This document shows, piece after piece, positions 1 to 7,851 of a stretch of 9,209 nucleotides of DNA. The position numbers and the translations under genes were made by a program. Source of the DNA: Holosporales bacterium (GTDB lineage: Bacteria; Pseudomonadota; Alphaproteobacteria; RUG11792); NCBI GenBank assembly GCA_031266385.1, contig JAISBC010000012.1, forward strand, positions 1 through 9,209, given 5' to 3'. How positions within the stretch are numbered: position 1 is the stretch's first letter; each line of letters starts with the position of its first letter. The notes under the pieces are model-generated. The model was not told the DNA's origin and did not search any database. It saw nothing but the letters and a program-made list of their open reading frames with translations.

Positions 1-113
1 TTATTTGCATCTTTTAATATTTCTATCATCCTATTAAATGTTTCTATCTTTATACCGGTTAATCTTCTGAATTGTTCTTCTGATAGATCTTTTATCTGTT
101 CGTACTTCATCAT
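1..113 (-). CDS. IS5-like transposase, N-terminal part (runs off left edge)
   Basis: The minus strand is open from an ATG at 113-111 (or the next ATG at 110-108) to the window edge, giving about 37 residues. The start contains KYEQIKDLSEEQFRRLTG, followed by IKIETFNRMIEILKDAN. From memory this matches the N-terminal helix-turn-helix region of small DDE transposases of the IS5 type that are common in Rickettsiales and other intracellular bacteria, whose usual start is MKYEQIKxLxxEEFRRLTGVKRETF. The catalytic DDE region lies outside the window, so I cannot tell whether the element is intact. The AT-rich codon use differs from the core genes to the right, as expected of a mobile element. No clear ribosome binding site precedes the ATG. 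Family assignment is by recalled similarity only. Confidence 0.72.
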   Translation of the reverse strand, partial: MMKYEQIKDLSEEQFRRLTGIKIETFNRMIEILKDAN

Positions 114-160
114 AGTTCACAATGTTTTCTCTGTTTACCCAATTGGGATATTTCTACACC
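1..160 (-). mobile_element. End of an IS5-like insertion sequence
   Basis: The transposase start lies close to the right-hand end of an insertion sequence, because these elements have short untranslated ends. Composition changes from AT-rich to mixed shortly after about position 160. The minus-strand segment starting GGTGTAGAAATAT at 160 could be the terminal repeat, and it includes a perfect palindrome CCCAATTGGG at 138-147. The exact boundary, the terminal inverted repeat and any target duplication cannot be confirmed, because the other end of the element is outside the window. Confidence 0.5.
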
Positions 161-651
161 TTTTTATGTTATTTGTCTAGATTCGAAAGAGCTCTAATGA
201 AGTCTCGGCATCTAGGCCTGGTGCCTACTGGAAGGAGAAGAGCAGATCCTGGTGTGGATGACGTTCACCTGAATAGAACATCGATTGGTAGGCAATGCAA
301 TATAGCTGCCGGATATGGTAGTGGCTCTTATGGCCTGAATTTGTCGCCATACACCATGCCTAATCATAAAGGTAAGTAGTAGCCATGACTCTTGAAGTTT
401 GCCCTGAAGGATGGCGCCATTAGACCCCCTCCAAAACTCCCACAATCAGATCCATTACTAGGAGACACGGAGCACAGAATCGGAGAGAGTAGTAAAGGGG
501 AAGGCATATTCTACTCCTTGCTGATCACATAGTCATCTCAAAAAAGTTAGAGCATCTGAAATTTTGATTTTGAGATTATTTTTCTCATTTTCTCCCGAAA
601 AAATACCTAAAAAAAATAGCAATCCAGAAAGGGTTTTAGATAACATTTTGG
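161..651. other. Gene-poor stretch between the IS end and the LRR gene
   Basis: About 490 bases without a gene I can support. Several short frames are open on both strands between about 190 and 530: plus 122-379, plus 389-532 with no ATG, minus 212-445 from TTG, and minus 364-507. None has a family I recognise. Overlapping open frames with mixed composition could be decayed coding sequence next to the insertion sequence, but no frame can be singled out. From about 530 to 650 the DNA is AT-rich and is presumably the upstream region of the LRR gene. I could not identify a convincing -35/-10 pair there. No tRNA or obvious terminator was seen. Confidence 0.5.
364..507 (-). CDS. Possible 47-residue ORF with a good ribosome binding site
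   Basis: An ATG at 507-505 is preceded by AAGGAG (519-514) with a 6-base spacer, the best Shine-Dalgarno match in the window. The ORF reads MPSPLLLSPILCSVSPS at its start, then a Gly/Ser-rich part with two cysteines, and ends in ...SHGYYLPL at a TGA (366-364). It resembles no family I know. It has no basic n-region, so it is not a classical signal peptide. The same DNA is open on the other strand (389-532), and a different minus frame runs from 445 to 212, so chance or a decayed gene is quite possible. It is listed because of the ribosome binding site only. Confidence 0.22.
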   Translation of the reverse strand: MPSPLLLSPILCSVSPSNGSDCGSFGGGLMAPSFRANFKSHGYYLPL

Positions 652-2889
652 ATGGGGAGGATTATTTTCAGATGTCTTTTTATGATCAGGAATTTTTTGC
701 GAATAGCCACAATTTTGGCTCTATTTGGGACGACTCTAGGAATATGTGCACGAGAATCGGGTGAAGGCTTTCTCAGAAGAACAACGGTTAGCGATGGCGG
801 GTTAAGATTTATGCGTGGCGAATCGGCACGATCAGACGTGAGAAGGTTGTGGATTCCAAGCCAGATCAAAGTCCTATACTCAAATTATCAGGCTGATCTC
901 CTCGAGGCTGTTTTCGAACCGAACAGTAGCTTTGAGCGTCTGAAAAAGGGAGCCTTATCCGCGACAAAGATAGTAAGCATTCACTTACCAGCCTCATTGG
1001 AAAGACTTGGTTCTACTTCTTTGGCTTTCAATGAGCGCTTGGAATTAGTGACCTTTGAGCCTGGGAGTCGATGTCGGAAAATTGGAGCCGGAGCCTTCAT
1101 GAGTGCACGGATCGGCTTTATCTCAATTCCACCATCCGTTCAAGCTCTGGGTTCCGAATGTTTCTGCGGGTGTACTGGCCTCTGGAATGTGTCGATTAGT
1201 CCAGACGGAATACTCAATACTCTCGGAGATCGAGTATTTATGGCATCTGCTCTTGAGTCATTCAGTGCACCACAGAGCCTGTCCCAGCTTGGAGATGGCT
1301 GTTTTTCATCATGTACTTCTCTGGAATTTGTTGATTTTCCAACCGAATGTCAAATTAGCAAATTGCCAAATGGAACTTTTTCCGGTGATCATCACTTGCG
1401 ACGATGCATATTACCAGCGAGCGTAGAGGAAGTAGGGCAAAACTGCTTCCTAGGTTGCGATTTGGTGCTAGTCGATTGGGCGCACTCCAATAGTCTAGGG
1501 CTGATTAGTGACGGAGCCTTCAGAGTTGGAAAGGTCATTCAATTGACGATTCCTCAAACGGTTAGAACTGTTGGGGCAAGCGCATTCGCTGATTGCTGCC
1601 ATCTATCGGAATTATATTTTGAGAATGGAAACCTACGTCTTCGAATCCATGAAAAAGCTTTCATCGGGACTGCATTGACTAAGGTCGCTTTCCCGTCACG
1701 ACTATTTTCCATCGGAGAAAATTGCTTCTACAAATGTACGACATTGAAAGAAGCCTCTTTTCCAAGTGGATCATTTTTAAGGAGTATAGAAAAAGGAGCT
1801 TTTACTGGGTCTGGTCTACGAGCTTTCAATCTTCCATGGAGCGTATCATTTTTAGGAGAAAAATGTTTTAAAAATTGCCGAAATCTGCGGGAATTCACAT
1901 TCGATACCGGGGTTGAATTACATACTTTTCCAAAGGAATTGTTTGCAAAATCTGGGATACAGTTTATGGAGATACCGCACGGGGTAGAAATAATTGAACA
2001 GGGCTGTTTTAGGGATTGTAACGATCTGTGGAGACTCTATCTACCCAGGAGCACGCGACGAATCGAAGCCGACGCCTTCAGTGGTGTCCATTCAGGGATA
2101 GTGCTTCCGCCGGGTATAGAGGAATTCTCTCGAGCTTGTTTCGGAACTGAATCCGCAATGAGAAAATACTGTTCAGGTTGGGGATACCTGCTGGCTATGG
2201 AACGAGAATTCCCGGATACGGTCAGGATGCATCCTGGAGATGATAGCATGATGACCGGAGATCTGGTAAGAAGGACCGGAGCAAAAACTTTAATAATCGA
2301 CACGAGTATCCACTCGATAGGTCAAAATGCATTTAAGAAATCCCCGCATCTTGAGAATTTGATCATAAGTGATGAGGCGAGTATTTATGAATTCGGAGAA
2401 TCATCCTTCGCGGATTCTGGGCTAAGGACGCTTGATCTCGGGTCTGTTATTCAGTCAATTCCCAGTTATGCATTTCAACGGAATACATATCTTTCGAGCA
2501 TAACGATTCCTTCATCCGTTAAATTGATAGGTAAAAAAGCGTTTGCGAATTGCTGTAGCCTGTCGTCCCTTGAATTTCAGGAACCGAGCCAGCTGGAGAC
2601 GATAGAACTGGGAGCTTTTTCCTTTACCCATCTTCCGGAGGTGACATTTCCAGCGTCACTAACTTCCGTTCAGGTTAACGGTTTTCGGGGAAATTCCGAG
2701 ATGCGCAGAGTTGTGTTCCATCCGAACTCCAGGGTGTACCTTGAATCTGGAGCCTTCTCAGACACCAACTTAGACTTCGTCTATCTTCCTCCTGAGGGAG
2801 TGTCAGATTTCTTAGGAGTCGGCCCCAATAAACACGGAGTAGCCATAGAGGTCATTCGAATGAGGCCGAGGAGGGCAGCGGAACTTTAG
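652..2889 (+). CDS. Exported BspA-like leucine-rich repeat protein (LRR_5)
   Basis: A 745-residue protein. Residues 1-35 look like a Sec signal: a basic start, a hydrophobic core IATILALFGTTLG and a possible SPase I cleavage after ICA. The -1 position of the only nearby Cys is Ile, so it is not a standard lipobox. From about residue 85 to 735 the protein consists of BspA-type repeats of about 23 residues arranged as pairs of about 47. One repeat of each pair has the form IPxSVxxLGxxCFxxCxxLxxVxF and the other SxLxxIxxGAFxxTxL. About eleven pairs are recognisable, interrupted near residues 505-545. There is no C-terminal anchor or sorting motif; the end is short and Arg-rich. Such proteins are usually surface or secreted adhesins or host-interaction factors; this role is inference. 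The start is uncertain: ATG 652 lacks a ribosome binding site, and ATG 682 would give a shorter, more typical signal peptide, with GGGGAGG lying about 21 bases upstream. The gene converges on alaS. Confidence 0.9.
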   Translation: MGRIIFRCLFMIRNFLRIATILALFGTTLGICARESGEGFLRRTTVSDGGLRFMRGESARSDVRRLWIPSQIKVLYSNYQADLLEAVFEPNSSFERLKKGALSATKIVSIHLPASLERLGSTSLAFNERLELVTFEPGSRCRKIGAGAFMSARIGFISIPPSVQALGSECFCGCTGLWNVSISPDGILNTLGDRVFMASALESFSAPQSLSQLGDGCFSSCTSLEFVDFPTECQISKLPNGTFSGDHHLRRCILPASVEEVGQNCFLGCDLVLVDWAHSNSLGLISDGAFRVGKVIQLTIPQTVRTVGASAFADCCHLSELYFENGNLRLRIHEKAFIGTALTKVAFPSRLFSIGENCFYKCTTLKEASFPSGSFLRSIEKGAFTGSGLRAFNLPWSVSFLGEKCFKNCRNLREFTFDTGVELHTFPKELFAKSGIQFMEIPHGVEIIEQGCFRDCNDLWRLYLPRSTRRIEADAFSGVHSGIVLPPGIEEFSRACFGTESAMRKYCSGWGYLLAMEREFPDTVRMHPGDDSMMTGDLVRRTGAKTLIIDTSIHSIGQNAFKKSPHLENLIISDEASIYEFGESSFADSGLRTLDLGSVIQSIPSYAFQRNTYLSSITIPSSVKLIGKKAFANCCSLSSLEFQEPSQLETIELGAFSFTHLPEVTFPASLTSVQVNGFRGNSEMRRVVFHPNSRVYLESGAFSDTNLDFVYLPPEGVSDFLGVGPNKHGVAIEVIRMRPRRAAEL

Positions 2890-3143
2890 TAGTCCTGGGA
2901 AGACTGGATCTGCCTCCTCTGGTGGGGAGGAGGCATGTTTGCAACGCATTCAAGGAATAAAACGTATGCGTTGCTCAAAGTAACTGATATATCCTCAGGC
3001 CATGGATAGGGAATCACTGCCGCACTTATTCCCGTTCTCCCGTATTGTTGACCTACCCGAACTTCGATAGCGCATCTTTTTGAGATCGGGATAATTGCCT
3101 TTCCTGCAAAAGAGGAAGTAGGCGGTTCTTCGCCAAATCCCAC
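2886..3143 (-). CDS. Doubtful 85-residue ORF downstream of alaS
   Basis: An ORF starting with GTG, 35 bases after the alaS stop on the same strand, ends inside the LRR gene's stop region. The middle reads EVRVGQQYGRTGISAAVIPY and the end is rich in Pro, Arg and Gln. I recognise no family. There is no ribosome binding site before the GTG, and its last third is the reverse of the two hairpins (2911-2974), so that part is explained by structure and not by protein constraint. It could be a small gene cotranscribed with alaS, a decayed remnant, or chance. The 5-bp AT-rich stem AGAAT / ATTCT just before it (3149-3161) is too weak to count as an alaS terminator. Confidence 0.22.
   Translation of the reverse strand: MGFGEEPPTSSFAGKAIIPISKRCAIEVRVGQQYGRTGISAAVIPYPWPEDISVTLSNAYVLFLECVANMPPPHQRRQIQSSQDY
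2911..2935 (+). terminator. Hairpin after the LRR gene, probable terminator
   Basis: A perfect 9-bp stem TGCCTCCTC / GAGGAGGCA encloses the 7-base loop TGGTGGG and begins 21 bases after the LRR stop codon. The stem is strong and GC-rich. The following TGTTTG is a poor U-tract, so efficiency as an intrinsic terminator is uncertain. On the minus strand no T-run follows. Confidence 0.55.
2941..2974. terminator. Second inverted repeat in the convergent gap
   Basis: A perfect 9-bp inverted repeat GCAACGCAT / ATGCGTTGC with a 16-base loop lies 5 bases after the LRR hairpin. It sits between the convergent LRR and alaS genes, where it could back up termination from either side. No T-run follows on either strand, so terminator function is inferred from position. 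Confidence 0.35.
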
Positions 3144-3178
3144 CTGAAAGAATCAAATTCTCTGAAGAAGCCTTTCTA

Positions 3179-5848
3179 TTAACGCTCGATCGGCGTTTCA
3201 GACTTTTGCGATAGTCTAATAGATTTCATTATAATGCGAATATTCATCACAAATTCATCGAAACTATTGATCGATAACAGACCACCGAGATGGGCTAGGT
3301 CTGGGCGGCCCCCTACCCTTCCCTCTCCCTGGAATTCTCCTTTCTCTAGGGCTTGTCGTATGATTTCTCTCGCATCAATTCCTAATTCGATCAAATCTTT
3401 TGAAACAAATAGAGTCAGAGTGAGTTTCTCATTTCGATCATCTCCTTGACCGACGATGAGAACACGTTCACCGCCCGAGACCTTTTCTCGATCTATTATG
3501 TTGAGGGCTAATTTTCTGTCGGAACTATTTATGAGGGACCAGCGGAAAACGATATCCCCTACCCTCTCCTCTTGAATCTCGACGTCCCTGGCTGCGTCCG
3601 ACGTCCTCAGCTCGGCAAGTTCCTTTTCGTATTTTTTTATAATCGTTGCTTGAGATTCTGATCGGATTCTAAGCTCCGATAATTGATGATCAAAATGTTC
3701 GAACAATCCAGGGCCCGTTACGGCCTCGATCCTTCTAACCCCCGATCCAACGGACGATATCGCGACGATCTTAAAACACCCGATCTGTGAGGTCTTTGTA
3801 ACATGCTCCCCGCCGCAGATTTCCCTCGAAAAGACTGATTTCTTCGTGAGATCATGAATCGTCACGACCCGGACGATTTCGGGGTACCTCTCTCCGAACA
3901 GAGCCATCGCCCCCGTCTTTCTAGCTTCTTCGATCGATAGCTCCTCCGTATTCACATCGAAATCTTCGTCGATGACACGCCTCACTATTTCTTCGATCTC
4001 GACCTGTTGGTTCGGACTAATGATTGAGTGATGTATGAAATCGAAGCGCAAACGATCGGCCGTTACTGACGATCCTTTCTGCCGAACGTGGTCTCCAAGA
4101 ACATTTCTAAGGGCCGCATGGAGAATATGAGTCGCCGTATGATTCCGAGAGGTCCTGAGCCTTCTGCCCCAATCGACGACCATCTCGACATCGTCTCCAG
4201 TCGCCAAAATTCCCCTCGAAACGATTCCTTTGTGAACAATAATTTTCCCGATCTTTGTGGTAGTGTCAGAAATCTCGACGATCGTATCGGATGAGATATT
4301 CAGACCATGCAGTATCCCGCGATCTCCGGCCTGCCCACCAGACTCCGCATAAAATGGAGTCTCAGAAACTACTACAAAAAATTCATCGCCTGGCGAAACG
4401 GATTCGGATATTCGGCCATCCTGAACGATGGCCAGAACCTTAGCACTGACAGATCTGGCCCCCCTCAAGAATGAAGTTCCGTTGGTTAAGGCCGCCTCAA
4501 TATCATACCAACCCTTTTCTGCAACCTTGGCGTCGAAGCCTCCTCCAAATGTCCCCTTCGTTGCCATTTTCCGGTCAGTAACGATCGCTTCGAAAGCGGC
4601 TTCATCGACGACCTTGCCGGCCCCCCTCAAGACATCCCTCGTCATATCGAACGGGAATCCATAGGTATCATACAGTCGATAAGCAACTTCAGCGGAAAAT
4701 TCCCGGGCTGAGCCCATCCGATCTAGCTCCGACTTCAGGATTTGCATCCCATTATCGAGGGTGTTAATAAAGCCAGTTTCTTCGCTTTTGATGACTCCGA
4801 TCGCTACCATTTCAGAATCGAGCAACTCCGGATATGCGGCCCCCATAAGCTGCCCGACGACCGAAATGAGCTTATTGAGGAACGGCTCAGAGAGACCGAG
4901 AGAATGCCCATACCTGAGGGCACGCCTTATGATGCGCCTCAGGACGTATCCCCTGCCTTCGTTGGACGGTAAAACTCCATCGGCCACCAGGAAAGCAATC
5001 GCCCGAATGTGATCGGCGATGACTTTGTGAGGAACGACGGCTTCCGGATCATCCCGATTAGTTACGGATTTAGCAGCATTGATGAGATCCCGAAACAGAT
5101 CGATATCATAATTACTGTGAACCCCCTGCAGAACGGCTGAAAAACGCTCGAGCCCCATACCGGTATCGATCGCGGGCCTGGGCAGTGGATTCATCTCCCC
5201 GCCCGCCAATCGATTGAACTGCATGAAAACTAGATTCCAAATCTCGACGTAACGATCGCCGTCCTCTTCGTCCGGGCAACCGGGGGGCCCTCCCGGAATT
5301 CCATCCCCATGATCATAAAAGATTTCGGAGCATGGGCCACACGGTCCTTCATCCCCCATACTCCAAAAGTTATCATTCGTAGAAATCCGGATGATCCGAG
5401 AGTCGCAAAATCCCGCGACTTTCTTCCATATTTCGGCGGCCTCCTCATCGGAAGAATGGACGGTAACTAGGAGCCGATCTGGAGGAAGCCCAGCGACTTT
5501 CGTCAAGAATTCCCAGGCTAGAGAAATCGCCTCATCCTTGAAATAATCCCCAAACGAAAAATTGCCCAACATCTCGAAAAAGGTGTGATGCCGGGCCGTA
5601 TATCCGACGTTATCGAGGTCATTGTGCTTACCGCCGGCCCGGACGCATTTCTGCGACGAAACGGCTCGACCATACTCAGCGGCCTTCCTCCCCGTAAAGA
5701 TATCCTTAAACTGGACCATCCCGGCGTTTACGAAGAGGAGGGTCGGGTCATCGATAGGGACGAGATTCGCCGACGGAACCAACATATGTTCCCCATCATT
5801 AAACCACTCTAGGAACCTCCTCCTAGTTAACTCTAAACCTCCTCGCAC
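3179..5848 (-). CDS. alaS: Alanyl-tRNA synthetase
   Basis: Cytoplasmic class II enzyme that charges tRNA-Ala with alanine and hydrolyses mischarged Ser/Gly-tRNA-Ala. All parts are present. The aminoacylation core has DPTLLFVNAGMVQFKD (motif 1 region), ARHHTFFEMLGNFSFGDYFK (motif 2), GPCGPCSEIFYDHG and the motif 3 GMGLERF. The editing site has HTATH (His588/His592 counted from the TTG at 5902) and CGGEH (Cys696/His700). The C-Ala domain ends in GGRPDLAHLGG. The GGPPGCPDEEDGDRYVEIWN segment is typical of alphaproteobacteria as I recall them. I chose GTG 5848 as the start because it puts 11 residues before FLEWF, close to the 10 in E. coli, and it has a GAGAGG 4 bases upstream. This gives 889 residues against about 875 usually. 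In-frame alternatives are ATG 5887 and TTG 5902; the TTG is preceded almost directly by GGAGGGGG and would give 907 residues. The C-terminus extends past the last conserved motif (ending SETPIER). Confidence 0.97.
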   Translation of the reverse strand: MRGGLELTRRRFLEWFNDGEHMLVPSANLVPIDDPTLLFVNAGMVQFKDIFTGRKAAEYGRAVSSQKCVRAGGKHNDLDNVGYTARHHTFFEMLGNFSFGDYFKDEAISLAWEFLTKVAGLPPDRLLVTVHSSDEEAAEIWKKVAGFCDSRIIRISTNDNFWSMGDEGPCGPCSEIFYDHGDGIPGGPPGCPDEEDGDRYVEIWNLVFMQFNRLAGGEMNPLPRPAIDTGMGLERFSAVLQGVHSNYDIDLFRDLINAAKSVTNRDDPEAVVPHKVIADHIRAIAFLVADGVLPSNEGRGYVLRRIIRRALRYGHSLGLSEPFLNKLISVVGQLMGAAYPELLDSEMVAIGVIKSEETGFINTLDNGMQILKSELDRMGSAREFSAEVAYRLYDTYGFPFDMTRDVLRGAGKVVDEAAFEAIVTDRKMATKGTFGGGFDAKVAEKGWYDIEAALTNGTSFLRGARSVSAKVLAIVQDGRISESVSPGDEFFVVVSETPFYAESGGQAGDRGILHGLNISSDTIVEISDTTTKIGKIIVHKGIVSRGILATGDDVEMVVDWGRRLRTSRNHTATHILHAALRNVLGDHVRQKGSSVTADRLRFDFIHHSIISPNQQVEIEEIVRRVIDEDFDVNTEELSIEEARKTGAMALFGERYPEIVRVVTIHDLTKKSVFSREICGGEHVTKTSQIGCFKIVAISSVGSGVRRIEAVTGPGLFEHFDHQLSELRIRSESQATIIKKYEKELAELRTSDAARDVEIQEERVGDIVFRWSLINSSDRKLALNIIDREKVSGGERVLIVGQGDDRNEKLTLTLFVSKDLIELGIDAREIIRQALEKGEFQGEGRVGGRPDLAHLGGLLSINSFDEFVMNIRIIMKSIRLSQKSETPIER

Positions 5849-5902
5849 ACAACCTCTCTCACTATGAGAATCCAACTCCCTGACCATTGGTACTGATTCC
5901 AA

Positions 5903-5938
5903 CCCCCTCCTTTTTTTGGTGTGTGTGGGGGGGGGGGG
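5903..5938. repeat. Run of simple-sequence tracts upstream of alaS
   Basis: On the plus strand this reads C5, TCC, T7, GG, a (TG)-type repeat, then a 12-base G run (5927-5938). For alaS on the minus strand it forms C12, (AC)4, A7 and GGAGGGGG in succession, directly before the TTG at 5902. The alaS frame is open through it back to a TAG at 5953-5951 but contains no start codon. The stretch lies between the orphan's stop (5956) and alaS, so it belongs to the alaS leader or the spacer of a shared transcript. Such tracts are prone to slippage and to sequencing error. Confidence 0.85.
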
Positions 5939-5955
5939 ATTGGCTCCTCTCTAGA

Positions 5956-7821
5956 CTAGCTTCTTTGCTTCGCCTTCCTTCTATGAGCCAAGAGGGCAGA
6001 CTCCGCTTGGTCTTTCTCCTGTTGCAGCGATGTTGGTGCTTCCCTTTGAATCTTTTGTCGGGTGGCTACGGATAAAAGGTCTCTTGTGTAGGAACTATGA
6101 CCCACTCCTAAAGCCACAGTATCTTCAAGTGAACCGCCGAGAGGGAATGGGGTTTGAGGACCGTAGATTTCAAGTTGTGGTGAGCTGTAATTGGGTCTCG
6201 TTAATCTCGTGTGTTGGTCCAACGCTGCCTCTAATTGGGCCCTACTTTGTTTAAGTGTGGCCTCAGCTAACCCAAAGGAAGATGTGGGGGCAAAGAGTTC
6301 CTTTACCAGTGGGTCGCTTTCGCTATAAAGGGAGCCTTGGTACAGCGCCAGGGCATTCTGGGCCTGTTTGTGATATATTATAGCTTGCTTGAGGGTTTGT
6401 TCTATAACTGCTGGTGCGGTTCCTGACCGTGGAACAAATCTTTCGCTGGTCTTGGGCATGTCTGTGACCCTGCGGAGGACTTCTTCTCTTCCTCCTGCCT
6501 GATATGCTTCCTCGATAAATTGCACGCTGGTACCGTTATGAGGAAGAACCCACTGTTTATTGGAGTCGACTAGTATCGGTTGAACGCTAAGCACGGTCGA
6601 TAGGAGGTCCTTCGCCATTTCCATATTGTCTGCCCGGAGCTGGAAATATATGGCTAATGAACGAATGAATGGATACAACTGACTATGACGGACTCTTTCT
6701 ATCCCTATCTCCTTCAATAAGGCAACTATGTCCCGTACTGCTGATTTTGAATGGAATTGATTGCTAACCTTCTTCACATCGAGTTGGGCCTGGGCTTTGT
6801 ATGTCAGGTGTATAAATTGATCTGAAAACTCCTGTGCGGGGGCTCCAGTGAAATCAGGATTTGGGCAAAGCACTTTCCCTCCGGGAACTGTGCTAAACCT
6901 CTCTGCGAGAGGGGTCGCTAGCCCTGATCGCAATACTTCTTGCGGTTCTACCTGGCTGAACGAATCAGAATCGATTAAGGGGTTGCCCGTGATTACTTTG
7001 GGATGCCATCCTATGAAGGGACTTTGGATTTTGCCGACGTCATCTCTGAGTTTTTGATAGTGTTCGTCCCTCTTTCTCACCGCGTCATAACTCGCAGCTG
7101 ACTTGGATAGCGTCTCTGGGACCTCTAGTGCCGCTCGTAATGATAGTAGAGCCTGAACATGTGCTAGGGCTAGGGTTCTCTCTAGATCTGGGGATTCGAC
7201 TGAAGCAAATAGTGGGACTTGGGGATCGAATGGGAGAACCTCCATGGGTAACGGACGAAGAGCACGGGCTAGCGACATGAATAGACCACGAATTGGATAC
7301 AAATTCCGAAAGTTGGCGGTTGCAAAGCCGTGACATGGGTTGAATGGACCGTCTAACTCATCTGTACCACATTCTATAACTCGGATGCCTGCCAATAATG
7401 TTAGATAGGATTCTTCTATTCTTTTTTTAACTGTATCGCCCGTTAGGTCAGCCTTGTCCGTCAACACTCCGGTTACGAATTGTGCCTCTCCTCTTTCGGG
7501 ATCCAAGAACTCTGTCGGTGTGACCCTATCGTGAATTGTCTTTGTTATTTGTTGATCTAACTGATCAAGAACTGCTTGAACTATTAGGTGAGTGGGAGTT
7601 GAATGTTCTCCCCTACTCGGAGAAAAAAAACTTGGAATATTACCTTGAGGTGCCGGTTCCACCGTTACCTTCACATCCCTTGCAGGTAGGATGTGAGTTC
7701 CTGAATACCTTGCAGCCTGAACATTTACTAACTGCCCAACTACGAAGACAGCAAACGACATCACACCGAAAACTCGGCACCCACTCTGCCTTTTCCTAAC
7801 ACCTACTTTACTCATTCTCAT
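5956..7821 (-). CDS. Exported protein of unknown function (621 residues)
   Basis: I do not recognise this protein. It starts MRMSKVGVRKRQSGCRVFG, a strongly basic n-region, followed by a hydrophobic core (about residues 20-34) and a good SPase I site VQA|AR at residues 34-38, so it is probably exported by Sec. The mature part appears mostly helical, with several Leu/Ala-rich amphipathic stretches and coiled-coil-like segments near the end, for example AEATLKQSRAQLEAALDQH. It has only a few cysteines, and a basic tail (AHRRKAKQRS). There is no transmembrane segment after the signal, no lipobox, and no sorting or autotransporter signature that I can see. ATG 7821 is preceded by GGTGGAG at a 10-base spacing; ATG 7815 is an alternative. 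It sits between ispH and alaS on the same strand but has its own putative promoter. A periplasmic or secreted host-interaction factor is possible but unproven. Confidence 0.85.
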   Translation of the reverse strand: MRMSKVGVRKRQSGCRVFGVMSFAVFVVGQLVNVQAARYSGTHILPARDVKVTVEPAPQGNIPSFFSPSRGEHSTPTHLIVQAVLDQLDQQITKTIHDRVTPTEFLDPERGEAQFVTGVLTDKADLTGDTVKKRIEESYLTLLAGIRVIECGTDELDGPFNPCHGFATANFRNLYPIRGLFMSLARALRPLPMEVLPFDPQVPLFASVESPDLERTLALAHVQALLSLRAALEVPETLSKSAASYDAVRKRDEHYQKLRDDVGKIQSPFIGWHPKVITGNPLIDSDSFSQVEPQEVLRSGLATPLAERFSTVPGGKVLCPNPDFTGAPAQEFSDQFIHLTYKAQAQLDVKKVSNQFHSKSAVRDIVALLKEIGIERVRHSQLYPFIRSLAIYFQLRADNMEMAKDLLSTVLSVQPILVDSNKQWVLPHNGTSVQFIEEAYQAGGREEVLRRVTDMPKTSERFVPRSGTAPAVIEQTLKQAIIYHKQAQNALALYQGSLYSESDPLVKELFAPTSSFGLAEATLKQSRAQLEAALDQHTRLTRPNYSSPQLEIYGPQTPFPLGGSLEDTVALGVGHSSYTRDLLSVATRQKIQREAPTSLQQEKDQAESALLAHRRKAKQRS

Positions 7822-7828
7822 TTTTCAT
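7808..7828 (-). other. Six-codon mini-ORF overlapping the orphan's start
   Basis: ATG AAA AAT GAG AAT GAG TAA (7828-7808) begins 7 bases upstream of the orphan's ATG in another frame and lies only 3 bases after the same GGTGGAG. It could compete with or couple to translation of the main gene. It may equally be chance in an A-rich leader. Confidence 0.25.
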
Positions 7829-7851
7829 TGTCTCCACCTGCTTACCAATCC

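Noticed and set aside
565..600. TTGATT / TTGAGA as a -35 box for the LRR gene
   Set aside because: No acceptable -10 sequence lies 16-18 bases downstream of either.
564..764. 66-codon plus-strand ORF overlapping the LRR gene start
   Set aside because: It overlaps the signal peptide region in another frame, is rich in A/T-driven residues and has no ribosome binding site.
4428..5012. Plus-strand ORFs of 68-83 codons opposite alaS
   Set aside because: They are antisense shadows of a gene with intact motifs throughout, and have no ribosome binding sites or recognisable content.
7085..7336. Minus-strand 83-codon ORF inside the exported orphan
   Set aside because: It lies in another frame of the same strand within a continuous 621-codon ORF and looks like a chance frame.
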